64,000 bases of DNA, taken from NCBI GenBank assembly GCA_937894675.1, contig CALCQO010000045.1, positions 115,203 through 179,202 on the forward strand, written 5' to 3'. The translations under genes were made by a program, and so were the position numbers. This document shows, piece after piece, positions 24,828 to 33,604 of the stretch (positions within the stretch are counted from its first letter, which is position 1; every line of letters starts with the position of its first letter). The DNA comes from an uncultured Clostridia bacterium (lineage in GTDB: Bacteria > Bacillota > Clostridia > Christensenellales > Aristaeellaceae). The notes under the pieces were generated by a model. That model made no database searches. It saw nothing but the letters and a program-made list of their open reading frames with translations, and had not been told where the DNA came from.

Positions 24828-27800
24828 TTACTGGCGGAAAGTCTGCCGCTCCTCCCTGTGTACAGGTGTAATATTGCCCAGAACATCTACCTGGAACTTT
24901 TCTATGCTTTGCAGTGTTTTAATGCCAACACTTAGTTGATAGGCGCTATCATGAGTTATGCACTGTATTGTCGCTACCGATATATTCGATGAACTATAAT
25001 AGTAATACTGTTGCTGATCTGCGATGCTATTTCTGGGTAATGTGCTATCATTCTGTCTAATTAACATTTTGATATCCCTTTTTGACCTAATCCGTATTAA
25101 ATCATTTGGATATAAGGAAAAAATAAAGTCTTCGGGTTTCATCTCTTTCCAGTCGTTATAGTCTTTTGCCTGTACACAAGCCTTGTTCGGCAATTGCTCT
25201 TTGATGGTGTCCGATACATAGATTGGCACCAGATAGTATCCATCCCCCGGCACATGGAACAAGTCTACCCGCACCATACTGCCGTTGGCGGCGGCTCCTT
25301 TTCCGCCATGTACCGGCACAGTCAGGGTGCTCTTCTCCACCAATTTCACTTTCTTTACCAGGGAAGGAGTACCGCCCTTGGGGGCAGGCTTGTAGACCGG
25401 CTGTTGGAAGGCTTTCTTCGCGTCTCCTCCATGGCGCATCAGCAGATCTTTTAAGTGGTTGTATAAAAGCAAATCATCCTGGGGGCGGTAGTAGTTTGCA
25501 ATTTCACCATCTACCAACTTTAAATCGCTAAGGGGTACTTTCCTGATGGTTTCACCAGGCGACTGCTGGCCTTTGATGGTTTCCATATGCGCCTGGCCTG
25601 TTACCTTCCGGCGGGGCATGCGGGAGACAAACAGGGGCTGGGCCATGTCAATCAGCTGCGGATACGCGTCATAGCTGGGCAATTGACCACGTTTACGCAA
25701 GTCTGTCAAGCGTTCGCGGGGGTCAGGCCCCATGCGGAAGAGCACATCATTGCGGAAGTTCGGCCATGGATGGGGAAAAATCTCTCCCGTCTCCCGATGG
25801 GTGGAGTAGGTGCCATCCTCTGATTGGGTATACTCGTGATTTTCCTTCCAATCGTAAAAGCGGCTGATTTTTTGAATCATTCCATCGGTGGCACAGACGA
25901 TGACCACAGCATCCAGAGCGTGGTGGGTATCGCCATCTTCACGAACCTTGCTAAGCCCCCAGCGCTTGCGCAGATGGGATGTAATGCTGCCGCTGACAGC
26001 GGTAACACGCTTTTTACGCGGGGAGGGGGCAAACAGCAAATGGTCATTCAGGTAATTGTACAGGAAGCGGGACATGTGCTTGGTATCCTGCAGGTTGCGT
26101 TCCTTAAAGCGCGCCTCATCCTCCTTGGTGATGGCTTTCTTTAACAGATTCAACTTTTTCCTGTAGGGATAATTGGCATTGTTGGTATGCACGATGAACT
26201 GTTCTTTTTGCTCCCCCCGCAAGTATTGAAGGGGAAGGCGGTTGCGCTTGTCCCGATTCTCTTTGGATAAAATCAGCGCTTTGTTGTTATAGCTGTCATC
26301 AAAGGAAATGCTGTAGGGAATGATATGGTCAATTTCCGCATACCCCTTTTCAAATATCCGGCGGATATCCAACGGCCGCAGCGAATAGGCGCACAGCCCC
26401 TGCTGCTGATGGTACAGCTTGAGTTTTACAATATCCAACCCTGTAGGCTGGGCAACCCCAAACTCTTCCTTCAGCTGCTTTACAATGCCTTCATTGCGCG
26501 CCTCATTTTCCCGCATGGATTTATCCATCTCTTTGCGTTCGTTAAAATCTTTCGCCATTTCCCGGGCTAACTCAATATTCACATAAACGGGGCTTGTGCC
26601 CATCATGCGGATTATGGCATTGACAACCTTGATGGTCTGCGCCACAGCACGGCGGACAACGGGGCTGGTAATCTCCTGCATTTCAGGGGCAACGGCAGGC
26701 AATGTCATCTGCGGGGCTTTTTCGTGGGCGCGATGGTCATACCCAGCATTTGCGCAGGCAACATCGTATGTATCACCCTGTTGAAGAAAGGGCAGCAGTT
26801 TACGGATAGCGGTTAGAGATAAGTGCCCAAACTTCGCAAAAGAAGTAACTTGCAACAGCGCCTGGGTTTCCTCCACCGAGCAGCCAACTTCCAGCAGCAT
26901 GTCCCGAACGGTGTTTTCCTGTTTGTAGCAGGTAAGCACCTCCGCAATGGCATCAAGCTTTTCAACAGAAATAGAGCCGATGTAGTTCTTTTCAATCGTA
27001 TCCAGCGCTTTGCGCAGGATATGATAACTGGTCAGCGGCTCAAACTTCAGCGTTTCCGGGTCTTTTCTGGCATCCTGCCGATACAGTACGCCGCTGAATG
27101 TATCCTCTGCTGATAAGGTTTCCTTCAATGCGCTCCGGACAGATTTGTAGGTAAAATCAGCCGTTTCATGGGCTTTATCTAGCACCTTTTTACGCTCTTC
27201 TTCCGTCAGCGCCCTGCTTTCACCCATGCGGTAAATGCGCAAATGGTTGATTTTTTGCAGCAAGCGGAATAGTTCGAAACTATACGCTGCCTTTGGCGCG
27301 CGCTTCTCCCCCGTTTCAAAAACACAGGTGCCGCGCATGCGCTGTATCTGACTGCCGCCGTAAGGGCTGTTGCCGCCAGGGCCTTCATCAAAGGAGCGCT
27401 GGGACAACAGGATTTCCAGATACTTTTTTTCGATTTCTTCCGACGCAAAAGGCTGCCCCATTCCCCGTTGGACAGAGAACAGCTGCCGTGCCTCATCCTG
27501 CACCATATCCCGGGAAATGGTAGACAGGTAGTTCTCTCCTTTATTGCGCTTATGCTGGGCATAGAACGGATCCCTGAGAAACATTTCCCCCGCTGTACGC
27601 CACCCGTTTTCCTGCATGCGCTGGCGGTTTGCCTCCACAGCGGACAGAAGCTTTCCATTCTCGTCCTTGGCATCCTTGCCAGCTTTGTCAGCCTTTCTGT
27701 TAGATTTAAAGCCCCTACGCTGCGCCAGGTGTATCAACACCCGCGCAAATTGGGACGGGGTGAGGGGCATACTCAGCCCCTGCACGCGCAGGGCATAGAC

Positions 27801-28109
27801 ATCCTCCAAGTCCTTTGCGGTGTACAGGGCATCCAGCTGCTTGCCAGTAAGGATGCCGCCCGAGACAATCAATGCCCGAATCCGCTCCAGCCGATGGCTG
27901 TGCCGCCGCAGACGTCTGCGCATGCCTCTGGCCAATCTGCGGGGCTCCGCAAGGGAAGCCCCTGTCTTAGGCGTTTCTGCGGCATCAAAGGTACGCACGC
28001 CCATGCGTACAATGCCGCATGGCTCTTCCATCTCGTTCAAGGCAATAATGGCCGAGCCGACAGATGATATACCAATATCCAGACCAATCGCATAGGGTAT
28101 GTTATTCAT
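24828..28109 (-). CDS. cas9: Cas9 endonuclease, compact type II-C
   Basis: 1093 aa, complete. Domains in order: RuvC-I with Asp11 (AIGLDIGISSVGSA); Arg-rich bridge helix about 55-80 (RRLARGMRRRLRRHSHRLER); REC lobe; RuvC-II with Glu513 (VNIELAREMAKDF); HNH with His595 (AEIDHIIPYSISFDDSYNN); RuvC-III with His730 and Asp733 (THHALDAVVIVCATD); C-terminal wedge/PAM-interacting region. All nuclease residues are intact, so it should cut both strands of DNA when guided by crRNA and the tracrRNA encoded just upstream. The 3' end (24901-25140, about residues 990-1070) is about 35% GC by hand count against 57-62% in sampled upstream parts. ATG follows GGGAGCG; own promoter at 28149-28176. Confidence 0.98.
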   Translation of the reverse strand: MNNIPYAIGLDIGISSVGSAIIALNEMEEPCGIVRMGVRTFDAAETPKTGASLAEPRRLARGMRRRLRRHSHRLERIRALIVSGGILTGKQLDALYTAKDLEDVYALRVQGLSMPLTPSQFARVLIHLAQRRGFKSNRKADKAGKDAKDENGKLLSAVEANRQRMQENGWRTAGEMFLRDPFYAQHKRNKGENYLSTISRDMVQDEARQLFSVQRGMGQPFASEEIEKKYLEILLSQRSFDEGPGGNSPYGGSQIQRMRGTCVFETGEKRAPKAAYSFELFRLLQKINHLRIYRMGESRALTEEERKKVLDKAHETADFTYKSVRSALKETLSAEDTFSGVLYRQDARKDPETLKFEPLTSYHILRKALDTIEKNYIGSISVEKLDAIAEVLTCYKQENTVRDMLLEVGCSVEETQALLQVTSFAKFGHLSLTAIRKLLPFLQQGDTYDVACANAGYDHRAHEKAPQMTLPAVAPEMQEITSPVVRRAVAQTIKVVNAIIRMMGTSPVYVNIELAREMAKDFNERKEMDKSMRENEARNEGIVKQLKEEFGVAQPTGLDIVKLKLYHQQQGLCAYSLRPLDIRRIFEKGYAEIDHIIPYSISFDDSYNNKALILSKENRDKRNRLPLQYLRGEQKEQFIVHTNNANYPYRKKLNLLKKAITKEDEARFKERNLQDTKHMSRFLYNYLNDHLLFAPSPRKKRVTAVSGSITSHLRKRWGLSKVREDGDTHHALDAVVIVCATDGMIQKISRFYDWKENHEYTQSEDGTYSTHRETGEIFPHPWPNFRNDVLFRMGPDPRERLTDLRKRGQLPSYDAYPQLIDMAQPLFVSRMPRRKVTGQAHMETIKGQQSPGETIRKVPLSDLKLVDGEIANYYRPQDDLLLYNHLKDLLMRHGGDAKKAFQQPVYKPAPKGGTPSLVKKVKLVEKSTLTVPVHGGKGAAANGSMVRVDLFHVPGDGYYLVPIYVSDTIKEQLPNKACVQAKDYNDWKEMKPEDFIFSLYPNDLIRIRSKRDIKMLIRQNDSTLPRNSIADQQQYYYYSSSNISVATIQCITHDSAYQLSVGIKTLQSIEKFQVDVLGNITPVHREERQTFRQ

Positions 28110-28148
28110 TTTATCGCTCCCATCAAATATTCTCTTAGTACTTTATAT

Positions 28149-28176
28149 AGTATATAATATCACAAGCGGCTGTCAA
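28149..28176 (-). promoter_or_regulatory. Promoter of the cas9-cas1-cas2 operon
   Basis: Minus strand: -35 TTGACA (28171-28176), 16-base spacer, -10 TATACT (28149-28154), in a very AT-rich stretch directly after the tracrRNA terminator. Confidence 0.7.
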
Positions 28177-28183
28177 TAGAGAT

Positions 28184-28284
28184 GACCCCCTGCAAGCAGG
28201 GGGTCAGAGCTCTGCGGTGTACTACACTAAGGTGTAGCAACCTTATTGTAGCAACCTGATCGTTCTTGGTATGGTATAAGAACA
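28184..28284 (-). ncRNA. tracrRNA
   Basis: About 100 nt on the minus strand. The first 36 (28280-28245) form the anti-repeat, 30 of 36 positions matching the CRISPR repeat complement. Then comes ATAAGG, a nexus-like stem CTACAC-CTTA-GTGTAG, a short linker, and a GACCCCC...GGGGGTC terminator stem (28205-28184). The same order (anti-repeat, AATAAGG, stem, GC-rich 3' hairpin) is known from other II-C tracrRNAs. It pairs with crRNA for Cas9 loading. An 11-nt segment of the anti-repeat (TGTAGCAACCT on plus, 28248-28258) is repeated at 28233-28243. Confidence 0.92.
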
Positions 28285-28289
28285 TCATT

Positions 28290-28318
28290 ACTATAGCAGA
28301 GAGTCAGCAGGAATGCAA
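28290..28318 (-). promoter_or_regulatory. Promoter of tracrRNA
   Basis: Minus strand: -35 TTGCAT (28313-28318), 17-base spacer, extended -10 TGCTATAGT (hexamer 28290-28295). The predicted start falls a few bases before the anti-repeat. Confidence 0.8.
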
Positions 28319-28359
28319 GATATTTCCAAAATTTGGCCAAATAATCCAGCCCCGCCGCG

Positions 28360-28389
28360 TTGACAATTCCACCGCCTTGGGGGTATACT
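28360..28389 (+). promoter_or_regulatory. Promoter of thrS
   Basis: Plus strand: -35 TTGACA (28360-28365), 18-base spacer, -10 TATACT (28384-28389), just before the T-box leader. Confidence 0.75.
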
Positions 28390-28395
28390 GATTCT

Positions 28396-28617
28396 ATCCC
28401 GCTGATGATTGAGGACATGTCCCGTTGAAGGTTGCCGTGAAGAGAGGCGCGCCCTGGCTGCAAGCGCGTCCGGCGGACATAACGGGGTACCGCCTGAGGA
28501 GGCTGGGCGCAGAGCGAGCGATACAGCGCTTTTAAAGAGGTCTTTCCGTAAGGAAAGGCAACGAGGGTGGAACCGCGGATACACATCCGTCCCGACGAGG
28601 GACGGATGTTTTTGTTT
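28396..28617 (+). promoter_or_regulatory. T-box riboswitch (tRNA-Thr sensing) of thrS
   Basis: The roughly 220-nt leader carries the T-box core AGGGTGGAACCGCG (28564-28577) followed by an 11-bp terminator stem (ACATCCGTCCC, 28583-28593, with 28599-28609) and a T run. Uncharged tRNA should pair with the T-box bulge and favour the antiterminator, switching thrS on when threonyl-tRNA is low. The upstream stem I region is GC-rich; I could not fix the specifier codon with confidence. Confidence 0.9.
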
Positions 28618-28637
28618 GCAGGAAAGGATGGAAAACA

Positions 28638-30563
28638 ATGATTATCACAGTGAACAACGAACAAAAGGAATTTGACAGGGGCACCAACGCCCTGGACATG
28701 CTGGGACAGTTGGGGGGCGACCTGAAGAAGAACGCCCTGGCGGTGAAGGTAAACGGCGAAGTGCAGGACCTGGCCCAGCCCATTGAGGGGGACGCCAAGG
28801 TGGACATCCTGACCTTCCAGGACGAGGAGGGGCGGGAGACCCTGCGCCACACGGCCAGCCATGTGCTGGCGGCGGCGGTGAAAAAGCTGTACCCCGAAAC
28901 CAAGCTGGCCATCGGCCCCGCCATCGAGAATGGCTTCTACTACGATTTTGACCGGGACGAGTCCTTCACGCCGGAGGATCTGGTGAAAATCGAAAAAGAA
29001 ATGAAGAGCATCATCAAAAAGAACGACCGGGAAGTGCGCTTCAGCCTGCCCAGGGATGAGGCCATCCAGCTGATGGACAAGCGCGGCGAAAGCTACAAGG
29101 TGGAATTGATCCAGGATTTGCCTGCGGATGAGGAAATCTCCTTCTATCAGCAGGGCGAGGATTTTGTGGATCTGTGCGCCGGGCCGCACCTGCCCTCCAC
29201 GGGCAAAATCAAAGCCTTCAAGCTGACCAGCATCGCCGGCGCCTACTGGCGGGGCTCGGAAAAGAACAAGATGCTGCAGCGCATCTACGGCACGGCCTTT
29301 ACCAACCGGGAGGACATGGACGAGTACCTAGCCCAGATTGAGGAAGCCAAAAAGCGCGACCACCGCAAACTGGGGCGGGAACTGGATTTGTTTGACGTGA
29401 TGGACGAAGGCCCGGGCTTCCCCTTCTTCTTCCCCAACGGCATGGTGCTGCGCAATGTGCTGGAGGACTACTGGCGCCAGATTCACCGGGAGCATGGGTA
29501 CGAGGAAATCAAGACGCCCATGATCCTGTCCCGGGATTTGTGGGAGCGCAGCGGTCACTGGGATCATTACCGGGAGAACATGTACACCACCAAGATTGAT
29601 GAGCAGGATTTTGCCATCAAGCCCATGAACTGCCCCGGCGGCATGCTGGCCTACAAGCGCCGCATGTGGAGCTACCGCGACCTGCCCATGCGCATGGGCG
29701 AACTGGGTCTGGTGCACCGCCACGAAAAGAGCGGTACCCTCCACGGCCTGATGCGGGTGCGCTGTTTTACCCAGGATGACGCCCACCTGTTTATGACGCC
29801 TGAGCAAATCAAGGAAGAAATCATCGGCGTCTACAAGCTAACGGACATGGTGTACAAGCTGTTTGGCTTTAGCTACAAGGTGGAACTGTCCACCCGGCCT
29901 GAAAACAGCATCGGCGAAGACGCCATGTGGGAGCTTGCCACCCAGGGCCTGCAGGGCGCCCTGGACGAACTGCAGGTGCCCTACCAGGTCAACGAGGGCG
30001 ACGGCGCCTTCTACGGCCCCAAGATTGACTTCCACCTGCGCGACAGCCTGGGCCGCACCTGGCAGTGCGGCACCATCCAGCTGGATATGAACCTGCCCGA
30101 GCGGTTCGACTTAAGCTACATCGGCCCTGACGGCGAAAAGCACCGGCCGGTGATGATCCACCGGGTGGTGTACGGCTCCATGGAGCGGTTCATGGCTATC
30201 CTGGTGGAGCACTTCGGCGGCGCCTTCCCCCTGTGGCTGGCCCCGGTGCAGGCCCGCATCATGACCATTACCGACCGCGCCGACGCTGCCGCTCAGAACC
30301 TGAAGGCCGCCATGGAAAAGGCCGGGCTGCGGGTGGAGACGGATCTGCGCAATGAAAAAATCGGCTTTAAGGTACGGGAAGCCCAGATGCACAAGATTCC
30401 CTATATGCTGGTGCTGGGCGACCGGGAGGCCGAGGAAGGCACCGTCAGCGTGCGCACCCGCGGCGGCGAGAACCTGGGCGCCATAGCCTGGGACAAACTG
30501 ATCGCCAGCCTGCAGCAGGAAAGCGGCGCCCGGGCGCTGGAGCGCAACTGGGAAAACGCGTAA
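28638..30563 (+). CDS. thrS: Threonyl-tRNA synthetase
   Basis: Class II synthetase charging tRNA-Thr. 641 aa, normal: TGS domain (1-60), editing domain with HTASHVLAAAV and the YYDFD segment, catalytic core with the zinc site (Cys in MNCPGGML, His in MRVRCFTQDDAHLF region and near HRPVMIHRVVYGSMERF), and C-terminal anticodon domain (PLWLAPVQARIMTI onward). ATG at 28638 follows GGAAAGG. Controlled by the T-box upstream and ended by the hairpin at 30575-30610. Confidence 0.98.
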   Translation: MIITVNNEQKEFDRGTNALDMLGQLGGDLKKNALAVKVNGEVQDLAQPIEGDAKVDILTFQDEEGRETLRHTASHVLAAAVKKLYPETKLAIGPAIENGFYYDFDRDESFTPEDLVKIEKEMKSIIKKNDREVRFSLPRDEAIQLMDKRGESYKVELIQDLPADEEISFYQQGEDFVDLCAGPHLPSTGKIKAFKLTSIAGAYWRGSEKNKMLQRIYGTAFTNREDMDEYLAQIEEAKKRDHRKLGRELDLFDVMDEGPGFPFFFPNGMVLRNVLEDYWRQIHREHGYEEIKTPMILSRDLWERSGHWDHYRENMYTTKIDEQDFAIKPMNCPGGMLAYKRRMWSYRDLPMRMGELGLVHRHEKSGTLHGLMRVRCFTQDDAHLFMTPEQIKEEIIGVYKLTDMVYKLFGFSYKVELSTRPENSIGEDAMWELATQGLQGALDELQVPYQVNEGDGAFYGPKIDFHLRDSLGRTWQCGTIQLDMNLPERFDLSYIGPDGEKHRPVMIHRVVYGSMERFMAILVEHFGGAFPLWLAPVQARIMTITDRADAAAQNLKAAMEKAGLRVETDLRNEKIGFKVREAQMHKIPYMLVLGDREAEEGTVSVRTRGGENLGAIAWDKLIASLQQESGARALERNWENA

Positions 30564-30574
30564 TACAGAAACAT

Positions 30575-30610
30575 AAAAAGACGGGAACCGCGGCGGTTCC
30601 CGTCTTTTTT
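30575..30610. terminator. Bidirectional terminator after thrS
   Basis: 15-bp stem AAAAGACGGGAACCG with complement, T6 on plus and T5 on minus, between convergent thrS and the 464-aa gene. Confidence 0.9.
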
Positions 30611-30623
30611 ATGCTGATGTAAA

Positions 30624-32018
30624 TCAGCCGTTTCCGATGTAGTAGGGGTCAAACACCGTTTTCACCACTTCGCCGGTATCGGCGTAGAGCACCACGGTGC
30701 GGATGCCCTGCTGGGAAAGGGGGACTTCCTTTTGCATGTTGTCGCCGTACAGGTGGAAGGAGAACACCCAGGTGGGGCGGTCCTTCTCGTCTGAACTGGC
30801 ATCCACCAGGTTGTACCAGACGAACATTCTGCCGTCCTTGAGCATATCGTCGGTCACGCCCAGCTCCTTCTTCAGCACCTCGTGGGCGATAACCAGCGCC
30901 TTTTCCTGGGTGAGGTCTGTTGCCCGGGGCAGCGCCGCCGGGTAGGCTTGGGCGCTGAAGCCCGCGTCCCGGAACAGTTGGTCATGCTGGGCAGCCTTGT
31001 CGATGGGCATGAACATGGTGTCCTGCTCGCCCTCGGGCATGCCGTCTACCAGGGCGTGGTACTTTTCCACAAACTCCGCCACCCAGGGCAGCATGTCCCT
31101 GGTGTAGGCGGGGGCCTGCCCCCAGGTTTGCCGGGTATAGGGGTCTTTCTTTTCGCCGCTCAGGCTCCAGGTAATGGAATGATAGCCGTCCGGATACATC
31201 TGCACCAGGTACTCCCCGAAAGGGTTCACCTCTTCGTAAGGGTCAGTGCTGACCAGGTGGCTGGTGACAGCGGCCGGCACCTTGGAATAATCCACCAGCC
31301 AGGCCACATTGGTTTCGTTTTTGCGTTTGCGCACCTCCGGTTCAAAGAGGGCGAGGGATTCCTTGGTAAAGCCCTCCTCCAGCATGGCCTTCGCCAAGCG
31401 GTCGATCAGCTCTTGCTCCTGCGTGGTAAAGCCCTGCCCCTCCCGGGCGATGGGGCCTTCCTGGTTTTCCAATTCCTGCTTGGTATACGCCTGGATTTCA
31501 GCTTCCTTGGCCACGATGTGCCCGGACAGCGCCTCCTCCATCTGGCTGGCTGTCCAGTAAGGCCTCTCCAGCAGGGGCAGCTTCTCATAGAGTTTCAGGT
31601 CTTCGCCTTCATGCTGCCACACAATGGCCGCCTTGCCCTGCTTGTCCAGGGTGACGGTGTAGGTGCCGACGGCATCGGGATAAAACCCCGCGGAGTTGAA
31701 GACAACGGTGTAGCCGTCCCGCGTTTTTTCGGGCTGGCCATAGAAGATGGCGATCGCCTGATCGGAAAAGCCGTACTTTTCCTGCAGGGCCTGCCGGGCG
31801 GCTTTCTCCGCGTCGTACCGGGGGCTGAAGAGCAGCGTTACCGCCAGGGCGGTTACGGTAAGGAGTATCAGGGCAGCAGCCGCAACCATCACCAGGGAGC
31901 GCTTGCCCCGCGCCCTGCCCACCGGCTTCTGGGCGCGGCTGAGGACCTCCTGGGACTTGCTCCATTTGATATGGGACATTTCGTTGTCGATGCTGTCCCG
32001 GAAGTTTTTATTCGGCAT
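30624..32018 (-). CDS. Membrane protein paired with an ECF sigma factor (anti-sigma candidate)
   Basis: 464 aa. A basic N-terminal cytosolic part of about 40 residues (IDNEMSHIKWSKSQEVLSRAQ) precedes one membrane helix at 41-64; the rest is outside, with YkuD/PepSY-like repeated alpha-beta segments (ALQEKYGFSDQAIAIF, AHEVLKKELGVTDDML). No zinc anti-sigma HxxxCxxC motif is seen. It overlaps the end of the sigma factor gene by 11 bases, the usual place of a cognate anti-sigma factor, so regulation of that sigma is the best guess. The outer domain would be the sensor. Confidence 0.65.
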   Translation of the reverse strand: MPNKNFRDSIDNEMSHIKWSKSQEVLSRAQKPVGRARGKRSLVMVAAAALILLTVTALAVTLLFSPRYDAEKAARQALQEKYGFSDQAIAIFYGQPEKTRDGYTVVFNSAGFYPDAVGTYTVTLDKQGKAAIVWQHEGEDLKLYEKLPLLERPYWTASQMEEALSGHIVAKEAEIQAYTKQELENQEGPIAREGQGFTTQEQELIDRLAKAMLEEGFTKESLALFEPEVRKRKNETNVAWLVDYSKVPAAVTSHLVSTDPYEEVNPFGEYLVQMYPDGYHSITWSLSGEKKDPYTRQTWGQAPAYTRDMLPWVAEFVEKYHALVDGMPEGEQDTMFMPIDKAAQHDQLFRDAGFSAQAYPAALPRATDLTQEKALVIAHEVLKKELGVTDDMLKDGRMFVWYNLVDASSDEKDRPTWVFSFHLYGDNMQKEVPLSQQGIRTVVLYADTGEVVKTVFDPYYIGNG

Positions 32019-32520
32019 CGAAATACCATCCTTTCAGGGTTTCCCGCAGCCTGCCGCGGCCGCGGCTCAGGTGCGTTGTAACTGTGGACACGGGCAGGGA
32101 GAGCATGGTTGCGATGTCCTTCACAGGCAGACCCTGGTAGTAGCGCAGCAGCACCGCCAGACGGTACTTCTTGGGCAGCGCCATCACGGCGCGGGAGACG
32201 GTATCATCCCCCATCTGCTGCTCAAAGGGCTGGGGCACATCCTCCACGGGGTTGCGCAGATCCATCAAGCGCTGCCAGGGGGTGCGCCGGATATCCAGGC
32301 AGACATTGATGGCGATGCGGATCAGCCAGGTTTTCTCGCTGCTGTCGCCCCGGAAGCTGTCCATCCCCTTATAGGCTTTCAGGAAAGTTTCCTGCACGGC
32401 GTCCTCCGCCAGGTGCGCATCCTTCAGGTACAGGCAGCACATGCGCAGCAGGCTGTTGCCATGGGCTGTCATCATGCGCTCCAGTTCTTCCTCCTTGGTG
32501 GGAAGCAATTCCACTTGCAC
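32008..32520 (-). CDS. ECF-type RNA polymerase sigma factor
   Basis: 170 aa sigma-70 family factor. Region 2 is AHGNSLLRMCCLYLKDAHLAEDAVQETFLKAYKGMDSFRGDSSEKTWLIRIAINVC, and region 4 is LPKKYRLAVLLRYYQGLPVKDIATMLSLPVSTVTTHLSRGRGRLR. The start is a GTG at 32520, with AAAGGAGG seven bases upstream; the longer open frame runs back through a terminator hairpin and is not real. Works with the overlapping membrane protein; its regulon is unknown. Confidence 0.9.
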   Translation of the reverse strand: MQVELLPTKEEELERMMTAHGNSLLRMCCLYLKDAHLAEDAVQETFLKAYKGMDSFRGDSSEKTWLIRIAINVCLDIRRTPWQRLMDLRNPVEDVPQPFEQQMGDDTVSRAVMALPKKYRLAVLLRYYQGLPVKDIATMLSLPVSTVTTHLSRGRGRLRETLKGWYFDAE

Positions 32521-32577
32521 GATTCCACCTCCTTTCACCTGTTGGACGGATGGTTTGTCTGTTTTGTCCCAGTTTGT

Positions 32578-32603
32578 AAAAACCGCCGCACAACGGCGGC
32601 GGC
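32578..32603 (-). terminator. Terminator after the LplABC-like operon
   Basis: Minus strand stem CCGCCG-TTGTG-CGGCGG followed by T5, about 100 bases after the last permease gene and before the sigma factor start. Confidence 0.75.
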
Positions 32604-32706
32604 TTTTACTCAAGATTCACAGCTATCGAATGAAACAAGTTGCAAGGGAAAGGTACGGATTGATACGCGGCCGCGGTGTGCCGGTTGCAGGCTATTACAC
32701 GTTTTT

Positions 32707-33594
32707 TTATCCCTTCACCGCGCCGACCATCATGCCCTTGACAAAGTATTTCTGCAGGAAGGGGTAGAGCAGAATGATGGGAAGGGTGGAGGTGATGATG
32801 ACCGCGGATTTAACGGCGATGGCGATGGACGCCCTCTCCCCCACGCCGCCGGCTTCGCCCACCATGGTGGTGCCGTTGACGATGTTGCGCAGCAGCAGCA
32901 TAACGGGGTAGAGCTCGGATTTGAGATAGATTAACCCGTAGAACCAATCGTTCCAGAAGAACACGGCGGTATACAGGCCGATGGTGGCCAGCGCAGCCGT
33001 GGACAGGGGCAGCAGCACGCGGATGAGGATGCCAAAGTAGTTCAGGCCGTCGATGCGGGCCGCGTCCTCCAGTTCCTCGGGCAGGGATTTGAAGAAGTTA
33101 ATCAGTAAAATCAAATTGAACTGGTTGATGGCAAAGGGCAGAATCATGGCGTATACGGTACCCGTGAGCCCCAGGGAAGAAATCAGCAGGTAGTTGGGGA
33201 TGAGGCCGCCGGAGAAGAACATGGAGAACACCACCAGCTTCATGACGAACTTCTGCCCCTTCAGGTGGGTTTTGCTCAGCGGATAGGCAAAGAGCACCAT
33301 CATCGACAGAGCGATGGCCGTGCCCGCCGCGGTATAGAAAATGGTGTTGCGGTACGCCCGGAAAAAGTTGGGGTAGGCGAATATTTGCTGGTAGCTCTCC
33401 ACATTGAAGCCCACCGGAAACAGGGACACCCTGCCGTTGAGGATGGCCTCGGAGGAGGAAAAGGACATGGCGATGATGTACAGAAAGGGAAGCACGCAGG
33501 CCAGGAGCATCAGCACCATCACCGCGTAGATGAGGATATCCAGCAGCGGGCTGCGGGACTCCAGCACATGGTGTTTATGAACAGCTGTTTTCAT
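32707..33594 (-). CDS. Carbohydrate ABC permease, LplC-type
   Basis: 295 aa inner-membrane permease with six predicted helices. The EAA loop is LEDAARIDGLNYFGILIRVLLPLSTAALA. N-terminus VLESRSPLLDILIYAVMVLMLLACVLPFLYIIAMSFSS is typical of LplC/YtcP. Third gene of an importer operon (binding protein, LplB, LplC); no ATPase gene is present, so a shared MsmK-like ATPase elsewhere is expected. Sugar unknown. Confidence 0.9.
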   Translation of the reverse strand: MKTAVHKHHVLESRSPLLDILIYAVMVLMLLACVLPFLYIIAMSFSSSEAILNGRVSLFPVGFNVESYQQIFAYPNFFRAYRNTIFYTAAGTAIALSMMVLFAYPLSKTHLKGQKFVMKLVVFSMFFSGGLIPNYLLISSLGLTGTVYAMILPFAINQFNLILLINFFKSLPEELEDAARIDGLNYFGILIRVLLPLSTAALATIGLYTAVFFWNDWFYGLIYLKSELYPVMLLLRNIVNGTTMVGEAGGVGERASIAIAVKSAVIITSTLPIILLYPFLQKYFVKGMMVGAVKG

Positions 33595-33604
33595 CCGCGC
33601 CCCC

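Noticed and set aside
28245..28280. Isolated extra CRISPR repeat upstream of cas9
   Set aside because: It is the tracrRNA anti-repeat: it has six mismatches, no spacer beside it, and is followed on the minus strand by the nexus stem and terminator.
32521..32613. N-terminal extension of the ECF sigma factor gene
   Set aside because: The extension runs through a rho-independent terminator of the upstream operon; the GTG at 32520 has a strong RBS.
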